This document shows positions 57,254-64,000 of a DNA stretch of 64,000 nt, piece by piece. Source of the stretch: Thermothelomyces thermophilus ATCC 42464. Its lineage: Eukaryota; Ascomycota; Sordariomycetes; Sordariales; Chaetomiaceae. Each line of letters begins with the position of its first letter. Position 1 is the first letter of the stretch. The position numbers and the translations under genes are program-made. The notes beneath the pieces were generated by a model. It was not told the DNA's origin and made no database searches. It worked only from the letters and a program-made list of their open reading frames with translations. The stretch is taken from the NCBI RefSeq assembly GCF_000226095.1, contig NC_016477.1, positions 2,294,001 through 2,358,000 on the forward strand, given 5' to 3'.

Positions 57254-58432
57254 TTAATTCAGCGCTACGGTTTGAGATCCGTGCAAGGCCTCAAACTGCT
57301 TGCTGAACGGTTGGTCGATGTACCCGACCGGCGACTTGGGGATATAGAAGGTCGACCGGTCGTACGGGTTCAGGTCGATGCCCTCCTTGATGCGGAACGG
57401 CAGGTCCGGAGTCGAGATGTAGTACCTCCCAAAGGTGGTGATCACGTCCTTGTCCGGATACTCCTTGTCCACCAGAGCCTTGGCGTCCCGGGGTGTGAGC
57501 GAGCCGGCGATCAGGACCGGGCGGTCCCACAGCCTGAGGGCAAAGTCCAGGGTCTCGTCCTCCGGCGGGGTGACGTCCGCGTTCCCGCTCACCCGGGCTT
57601 GCACCAGGTGGAGATAGGCGAGGCCGAACTCGTTGAGCTTGGAGATGAGGTGCGAGAACTGCGGGACGGGATCGTCCATCCTCATGCCCTGGAAGCGCGA
57701 CCACGGGCTCAGCCGGATGGCGGTCCTCTCGGCGCCGACCGCGTCGATGACGGCCCGGACCACCTCCAGCGCGAAGCGCGACCGGTTCTCCACGCTGCCG
57801 CCGTACTCGTCCGTCCGCCGGTTGACCGTGTCCTGGATGAACTGGTCGATCAGGTAGCCGTTGGCGCCGTGGATCTCGACGCCGTCGAAGCCGGCCTCGA
57901 CGGCCCTGCGCGCCGCGTCCGCGTACTCGCGCACCCGCTCCTTGATCTCCTCCACCGTCAGGGCCTCGGGCACGGGCGCGTTCTCGACCCCCGGCAGGGG
58001 CACCGGCAGGGGCACCGCGCTAGACGAGTGGATGCGGATCCCCTCGCGGGCGGCGACGGCCGGGTTGGCGGTGCGGCCGAGCGCCCAGAGCTGGCAGAAG
58101 ATGTAGCCGCCCTTGGCGTGCACGGCGTCGGTGACGCGACGCCACGCCGCCACCTGGTCGGCGTTGTAGATGCCCGGCACGTTGTCGTAGCCGCCCGCCG
58201 ACGGCGAGATGAGGGTCGCCTCCGTCACCAGCAGCGTCCCCGGTAGCGAGGCGGCCCGCTGCGCGTAGTGGGTCGCCACCAGGTCCGCGATCGGCACGTG
58301 CTCGTCCGAGGCGCGATAGCGCGTCAGCGGCGCCATGGCGATGCGGTGGCCGAGCCTGATGGAGGGCGAGAGGGAGAGGGGCTGAAAGAGCCGCGTCTCA
58401 CCCTGCTGTGATTGGTCTTGGACGGAGCCCAT
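57254..58432 (-). CDS. Old Yellow Enzyme, NAD(P)H:flavin ene-reductase (392 aa)
   Basis: Single exon. LGHRIAMAPLTRYRASDEHV is the N-terminal OYE signature. FCQLWALGR lines the flavin site. EIHGANGYLIDQFIQDTVN supplies the His188/Asn191 pair that binds the substrate carbonyl and Tyr193 as the proton donor (equivalent to H191, N194, Y196 of yeast OYE1). RTDEYGGSVENRSRF follows, then FALRLWDRPVLIAGSLTPRD and TFGRYYISTPDLPFRIKEG for phosphate binding. The FMN enzyme reduces activated C=C bonds, usually in stress defence or a biosynthetic pathway. Length is normal and no residue is missing. A possible decayed fragment of a second OYE lies about 0.9 kb upstream (59360-59500). Confidence 0.93.
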   Translation of the reverse strand: MGSVQDQSQQGETRLFQPLSLSPSIRLGHRIAMAPLTRYRASDEHVPIADLVATHYAQRAASLPGTLLVTEATLISPSAGGYDNVPGIYNADQVAAWRRVTDAVHAKGGYIFCQLWALGRTANPAVAAREGIRIHSSSAVPLPVPLPGVENAPVPEALTVEEIKERVREYADAARRAVEAGFDGVEIHGANGYLIDQFIQDTVNRRTDEYGGSVENRSRFALEVVRAVIDAVGAERTAIRLSPWSRFQGMRMDDPVPQFSHLISKLNEFGLAYLHLVQARVSGNADVTPPEDETLDFALRLWDRPVLIAGSLTPRDAKALVDKEYPDKDVITTFGRYYISTPDLPFRIKEGIDLNPYDRSTFYIPKSPVGYIDQPFSKQFEALHGSQTVALN

Positions 58433-59359
58433 CTCGGCCGAGCGAGTTTCGCTAATTATTAATAATAGTCCTTTTTTTTTTCCTTTGAAGAAAGAGAAGG
58501 GAAAGAAAAGGCTGTTGAATTTCGGTGAGGGGGGGTTAGCCTCTTGAGTATTAATTCTGGGACAGTGAAAATGACAAGATGTATTTATGTGTATGGCTTA
58601 ATAAGGGGTATTGTAGTCGAGTGAGAGTAATTAATTATTACCTTCCTAATTAAGTGATGATCTTGTCTGAAGTTTTTGTAACCGCTGCTTGGTGTTGTTA
58701 AGAATCTGAAGGTCAATGAGTAATAACCAGGGTATTATCTAAAACTTGCGATTTTGAAACTCGGGAATGTCTCGGCTCTAATTATATATAAATTGGCAGC
58801 TCGAGCGGAGCGGAAACGGTGGAGAGCAGAGTCGCCAACTGCCTCATTATCCACAGTGGCCATGATTTCAAATCCGTCTACGGAGTATTACAAAACTTCT
58901 CCGCTGTTCCACCGCCATGTCGTTCCTACCCCACACCCCACGGCAATCATGCCGCAAGAGCCGAGTTCGATGTCGCCATAGCCATAGCTCGGTCTGTCGC
59001 ATCGCGGGGCCGATCTTACTGCGTAAGCATAAAAAGTGTTCGCGAGCATCGCCATCGCTTACCCCCGAGTCACGTTTGTACACACGGCACGGAGTAATTA
59101 ATCAGATCGGACAAGCTGTATTGCATGATCTTGGGGTTAATTATAATAATAGACAACACCTCAAGGGGATCATTGATATGCTAAGCAGACAGCTACTAAA
59201 ATAAGGGTTGCATACGGCACAGAGTGAAAAGCTACTGGGCCATTGGGGTAACTACCTTATCTATAATTACTCGAATCACTGGTGACACAAGAGAGATTCA
59301 TAAGCGCAGGAAAACCGCCCTCAATGCATGTATATCGTCCATGCAGGCTTAATAATGCG
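58433..59359. other. AT-rich intergenic stretch upstream of the OYE gene
   Basis: It includes the OYE promoter side. Many TTAATTA-type elements occur and two exact copies of GAGTAATTAAT (58625-58635 and 59092-59102). Only short frames, none recognisable. Confidence 0.5.
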
Positions 59360-59500
59360 TTGATGGTGCACGGTCTTGGCTTGGAAACCATTTCTCGGCT
59401 CCGAAAGCCACTTCAACTCCCCGAGGCCGACCACTAAGAATGCGAAGTGCAAAGTCGAGGACCTCGTTTTCTGGCCGCACATAAGATCCGACAGAATGGT
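59360..59500 (-). pseudogene. Possible decayed OYE fragment
   Basis: Within a minus-strand frame (59684-59349), the stretch SYVRPENEVLDFALRILSGR P resembles the OYE block that in the neighbouring intact gene reads TPPEDETLDFALRLWDRP. About 13 of 18 positions match or are conservative. The flanks of the fragment do not continue the OYE sequence, no catalytic motif is present, and GAGTAATTAAT motifs surround it. I read it as the remains of an OYE paralogue; chance similarity is possible because the block is short. Confidence 0.35.
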
Positions 59501-59780
59501 GTCTTTCCGAAACACCGAGCGGCATCCAATACAGAGTAATTAATGGATCCCGTGAATGGTGAGACAAAGAATCCATCCCTTTGGCACTGGTGCCGGAGTC
59601 GGGAATGGTGCTGTGCCGAAAACCCGAAAACCCGAAAACCCTTGGGAAAGGCCTAGCTGCCGATGAGAACTTTGCGATGCTCAAACCGTCGAACGAAAGG
59701 GCGAGGGTGATGCGAGGGACCGGGGAATGTTTCCGCCGTTTAATCTCGAATGAGACTGTAATTAAGAGGCAGGCATTTGT

Positions 59781-61942
59781 TCACGAATTGAGACTCTTTT
59801 GAAGGTTGGCGATGACATCGTTCATCCTATCGGCGAGATCCATCAACCTCTCTGAGATGGGCGCATCCTCTTCCCCTTCCGACAAGGAGCTGCTCTCTTC
59901 TTTTTCGTTCTGGCATTGCTGCTCGCCCGATTCAGCTGCAGCCTCCTCGGTAGCAGCAGCGGCAGCAGCGGCCGCGGCCTCCCTCTTCATGGCACGCCGA
60001 CCTTTGCGCTCCTTGGTCACCTTCTTGGGCATCTTTTTGGTGAACTGCAATTTGGCGGCGGCGAGGTCGTGATCACGGTAAGCCGATATGTCGGCGATGA
60101 GCCTGGGGTCGACCTCCCCTTCCTTGGGAATGTACTTGCTGACGAGGTCGTTCTTGAAGACGGTGTGCTCGGACCCGTCAACACAGTTACTCTTGCGGTA
60201 GCAAAGAATTCGGGACGCCTCCATGAGCTGGTCGTCGCCCTTGGGCTTGGAGAGGGTCTTGAGCAGCCCGAGGCTGGCGTTCCTGAAGAGGGGGTCGGTG
60301 ATGGGAGAGACGCCGTTGACCTCGGTCCAACGCTTTCCGAGAATGTAAACCTTCTTGACGAAAGCGCGGGTGAGGGGCAGCATGGTGAAGCACACCAGAT
60401 CCCACTGGTCGATGGCGAGAGCCACCCAGTTGATCCGGGTGTTCCAGGGAGGCATGCCGGCGCGGTTCGTGATGAGGTGAGTCACCAACGTGGCTGGCGA
60501 AACCCGCGTCATCATGGCGCTGAAGAAGGAATTGCGGTCAGCAGATTCTTCCCCAGAGCGCCGATCTGGTCCGAGAAGGATACAAGCTTAACCAAACAGA
60601 AACCAAGAGCACGTACCAGTCATCTGCATCATGGTCGACCACGTTGCAGAAGAAGCAACCCGTCATGTCGCCCTCGTCGTCGTGCGTGGGCACTGGACAG
60701 ACGGCGAGAGTGTGGCCGAATGCGCCACATCTCTGGAGCAATCCGGTAAATCAATTAATATTAAATTAGCAAACAACTCGCTGTCGGACAGCGCGCCCAC
60801 GACGCGCAACTTGAAGCGATGGGCGGCCGGCACCAGAGCTTGGAAGGCACTCACAGGGTTTGCGCAAATAGGACCGGGCGGACCGTGTATGTTACCGCCG
60901 GGTGCGGTATGCTCGACGGCGCGGGCGAGCATCTCCTTGAAAAAGGCGTGGCTATCCAACCTTTCCTTTTCCGTGACCATCTTGGGGTCGCTATGCAGCA
61001 GCCTCCAGGCCTGGTGCCTGCGAACACGTGTAAGCCCGTCTATTCCGTAAAGAACAAGAGGAGGAATAATAATGAGAATAGTCGATGAAATCCAAACATG
61101 AGGACACGAGATAGGCTAATTACATAGAGGCCAAGGCAAAGTACACGTACCACTTATCGTGAACCGTTCCCACCGGTTTCTGGGTCGAACCTTGCGACCC
61201 GGCCGCAGTGGCGGTCCCGTCGACCGGTGAAAAAGCTGCCTTCTTGGCCCTCTTGTTCTTTTTCTTGCCGGTCTTGCCGGCAGCAATCTTGGGCTCGGTG
61301 TCGCCCGTCGTGCTTGTGTTGGCGATCTCGCGGTCGCAGCTGGGTTTGCCAGTCTCGTTGCTTCTCACCGAAGCGACCGCCTCCTCTTCGGCGCGCGTGG
61401 TTTCGTCGCTTGTCATTCTTCCAGAAAAAAAAGGAGTCGAATCAGCGGCTGATCAGGGGACAAAATGCGAGTGTAACTTGAGAAATATAAGAATTGGCCT
61501 GTCGCCTGCGCGGGAACCAAAGATTAGAAAACTTACTCGAGACTGTTGAACAAGATCTCGCTATTGGTCGGCAAAGGATTGGAAGTGAAAATAGAGTCCT
61601 CTGGCGGCGGGTCTGGCTGCCCGCAAAAACAGCAGCGGCGGGTCCTAGGGGCGATGAGGGAGAACAGGTCGCCCTGTGCTCCCCGCAGGCTCGGCTGGGT
61701 AGTCGGACCCTCGGCAGCGATGCCTGTGAACAACCCCGTGGGGTAGTGGTTAGCAAGATCCGCTTTTTGTTACTTTGGTTCTCGGCGACTGGGACATTGG
61801 CGATTTTGATGTGTTGTCTAATTACTTAGTGCTTACCATTGTCAGTAGAGCGGGTGTCCATCTCGTCAAGATCTGCCGAGAACTAGGTTAAGAGAAGTCA
61901 AAGCAGGTGGTGGAGGAGGATGTGAAATACCTGTTCGCTCAT
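59781..61942 (-). CDS. Zinc-knuckle (CCHC) protein, seven exons (509 aa)
   Basis: Exons are 61942-61931, 61882-61837, 61723-61537, 61417-61151, 61017-60855, 60732-60617 and 60519-59781; every join keeps one frame. The first exon is only 12 nt (MSEQ) with a 48-nt intron, so translation could instead begin at the Met at residue 12. The N-terminal part has a Cys pair (RRCCFCGQPDPPPEDS), then a Lys-rich stretch (GKTGKKKNKRAKKA). Exon 5 codes KWHQAWRLLHSDPKMVTEKE. A first knuckle-like unit RCGAFGHTLAVCP is followed by a perfect C-x2-C-x4-H-x4-C, CFFCNVVDHDADDC, whose last Cys codon is split by an intron. The C-terminal half has WNTRINWVALAIDQWDLVCF and a basic/Ala/Glu-rich end. CCHC knuckles bind RNA or single-stranded DNA. 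I recognise no specific family. The gene sits between AT-rich spacers. Confidence 0.7.
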
Positions 61943-62745
61943 GTGCGGTGTGCAGTTAAGAGAGAAGAAATGAAGAGCAGGTCGAAAAAGGACAGAGTGT
62001 GGGCCAGAAGCGATAGCATATTAAGCGCTCAGCATGTGTCTAGTTAGAACGCGCATACAACAGTTCACAGCTTCCCATCTTTGTTTAATTATAGACTAAT
62101 CAGGTGAGGTTATCTCTTCCTCCTTGTTCAGAAGCAGGTATCAAACAATTGTTGAAAATATCAATCTGGTGTTATTAGGTTCTGTCATGTCCATGGCTGA
62201 TTCTCACGAATTAGTTAGTATAAAACAGGAAGATAAAGCTCCCTCGAGTTAGGTTGATTATTCAAAGACGTGGCTTGGATCGTACCAAAGGACACGAAGT
62301 TGAGAATACATCTTGATCGGTATAGGATATAATTAGTAAGTGATTTCCTGAACGAACTATTAATACTGTCTATCGTAGCAGCGTAGACGAGCGCAGTGAG
62401 AAAGTTGTACAATGTGGCATGCACTGTAATTATCAATCCATCTCTTTTTTTCTTCTTTAAAATGACACTCTTGTTCCTTTTCTTCCCCCCTTCTGCTTGA
62501 TGATAACACTCGCTGTGGCGTAGGCCATAGCACAGCTAGCTGACCTGCCACCGGGCAAACAGATCCCAACCCTGATCCCCGAGGATGGAGTTAGAAGAGG
62601 ATTATCAGTATTACCGAGTTACTATTGCCTTTGAAGATACCTCAACTCAAAGCATATGCTGGTCTACACCGTATTCCCAATAACCACGGAAATCATACAG
62701 AGATAAAAAAAAAAAAAAAAAAACACCGCCATCCAAGTCGCACAA
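61943..62745. other. Intergenic stretch with an A19 run
   Basis: It holds the promoter of the zinc-knuckle gene and the 3' UTR of the GT69 gene. An A19 run lies at 62705-62723. Short frames only. Confidence 0.5.
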
Positions 62746-64000
62746 TCATCGTAGATGCTTCCACCCGTTGTGCACCACAATCTGCATCTCGTCCACGACG
62801 CAGAACTCGCCCTTCTCTTCCCTGCCCTCGCCGGCCCTCGCCCATCGCTCGATCCGCCTTCTGACCTCTTGCTCCTCGAACCAGGGCGTGGTGAGCCACC
62901 GGGCGAGCCTGTTCTTCCACAGGCCAAAGTACACTTCTGAGAGCGAGAGCCAGCTACCGCCACCGCCGCCGCCGGTGTCGCTGTGGCCATTCTCATCATC
63001 ATCATCATCATCATCACGGCGACGAGGAGCGTTCCGGTGCACCGCGTCGTACGCCTTCCTGTCGTAGCCGACGCGCACGGCCGGGTTGACAAAGACGCCG
63101 CGGGAGCGCGAGGCCGGGTTGTCGGCGTGGATGAGGCAGCACTCGGAGGCCTCGAGGTGCGAGGTGGCGAGGTCGTCCGGGATGCCGCGGAACCGGAGGC
63201 CGCGGATGCCCGCGAAGGTCGACGCCGGCATGGCGACTGTTTTGTTTCGGAGAAACGAAGACGGGAAAAAAAAAGTCAGTTCAGCCCGGGGACGCGAGGG
63301 ACGCAGAAGAAAAAAGAGGAAGAGAAGAGAGGAGGAAGGAGGGAAGGGAGGAAGGGAAGAACATACCTATGCCGTTCCAGCAGCTTGATACGGGGACAGG
63401 CTTTGCGTTGATCATCGCTTTTCGGGATTGGGAGGCACGGAAGTAGGGCCATGTCTGTGTGGCATATTGGTGGCCGCGCGCGTCGCGGAGGGCGAAGGTG
63501 TCGTAGAAGTTGGGAGGTTTGCTAAAGTCGAGGGAGCAGGCGGCGGCGTAGCGGCCGTTATTGGTTTTGAGGAGGTTTAGGACATCAGAGACCTGCGGGG
63601 TGTTGTTAGACAGTGGCTAACATAATGGACTTAGAGGGATAACTGGGTTTGCAGAGCAGGTACATACGGTAAAAACAACGTCTCCCAGGAAGAGGACCTG
63701 ATCGAACGTCGTTCCGTTCTCTGCAAGCTCCAACAGCGGCCGCAGAGAGAGGTTCCGTAACTTGGAGAGGTAAGGGATTCTCCTAGGCATCCTCGTCCCG
63801 TCAGGTATCGTGATCCACCCTTCATCCGCCGGCGGCTGGGTGATCAGATCCTTATGCGTCTCCTGATCCAGAATGATCTTCCTTGCGACGCCCATCGTCT
63901 CCAGCTCCTTGTCGAGCTCGCGCAGAGCCCCCTTGGTGTCGTCCCAGCTCCCGCTCTCGTAGACGCTCACAAAGACATTATTCGCCCCAAACGTCTTGAC
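62746..64000 (-). CDS. GT69 (CAP59/CMT1-type) glycosyltransferase, 5' end outside the window
   Basis: Visible exons are 64000-63668 (continuing past the edge), 63592-63367 and 63236-62746, giving about 349 residues of the C-terminal part. VKTFGANNVFVSVYESGSWD, then FDQVLFLGDVVFTVSDVLNL, AACSLDFSKPPNFYDTFALR and SSCWNGIVAMPA are the CAP59_mtransfer (PF11735) blocks. SECCLIHADNP and NPAVRVGYDRKAYD follow. Family members are Golgi alpha-1,3-mannosyltransferases, best known from the Cryptococcus capsule (CMT1, CAP59). In ascomycetes they act on wall or secreted glycans of unknown structure. An Asp run (RRRDDDDDDDENGH) coded by GAT triplets interrupts the C-terminal third and is unusual. The N-terminal membrane anchor should lie beyond position 64000. 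Confidence 0.88.

Noticed and set aside
57272-58246. 324-codon plus-strand frame opposite the OYE gene
   Set aside because: Antisense shadow of OYE; Arg/Asp/Val-rich composition typical of reversed GC-rich coding DNA.
1-64000. Search for transposons, LTR elements or other mobile elements
   Set aside because: No reverse transcriptase, integrase or transposase motifs and no long terminal repeats were recognised by eye; only short motifs and palindromes were found.

Overview
The window looks like nuclear DNA of a filamentous ascomycete, most likely a Sordariomycete of the Chaetomium/Neurospora type. The coding DNA is GC-rich, and genes carry 0-6 short GT-AG introns (about 48-140 nt) with CTAAC/CTGAC-like branch sites. 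The gene set (Rieske subunit, DDB1, GH5 mannanase, GT69 and OCH1-like glycosyltransferases, R3H-associated protein) is typical of that group. The class is inferred from remembered family resemblance, not from a search. All exon joins below were worked out by hand from frame and splice-site agreement.

Layout. 0-3 kb: a glutathione S-transferase broken by one nonsense codon, a 20-bp perfect palindrome, and a relic of a Zn(II)2Cys6 regulator. 3.3-9.8 kb: a ZIP2/SHOC1-like XPF-fold protein (+), a WRAP53/Swt21-like WD protein (-) and a divergently transcribed PQ-loop membrane protein (+). 12-16 kb: an R3H-associated protein (+) converging on a conserved secreted protein (-). 17-25 kb, minus strand: the Rieske Fe-S subunit of complex III, DDB1, an aminotransferase pseudogene lacking its catalytic core, and a U2 snRNA gene. 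26-37 kb: an orphan low-complexity protein (+), an Hsp31/DJ-1-type protein (-), a single-pass cell-surface protein (-) and a secreted GH5 mannanase (-). 37.8-45.3 kb: a TRP/Yvc1-like cation channel (+), a C2H2-type nuclear protein (-) and an intron-containing tRNA-Leu(CAG) (-). 45.3-51 kb is gene-poor and rich in short dispersed motifs. 51-64 kb: an acyltransferase-3 protein (-), an OCH1-like GT32 (+), an Old Yellow Enzyme (-) with a possible decayed OYE fragment about 0.9 kb upstream, a two-zinc-knuckle protein (-) and a GT69 protein (-) that runs off the right edge.

The genes are mostly unrelated housekeeping and cell-surface genes; no biosynthetic cluster, CRISPR array or intact mobile element was seen. 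The most unusual content is gene decay (GST, zinc-cluster factor, aminotransferase, possible OYE fragment), a compact U2 snRNA gene, and two families of short dispersed intergenic motifs (TGTACGGATTA and GAGTAATTAAT).
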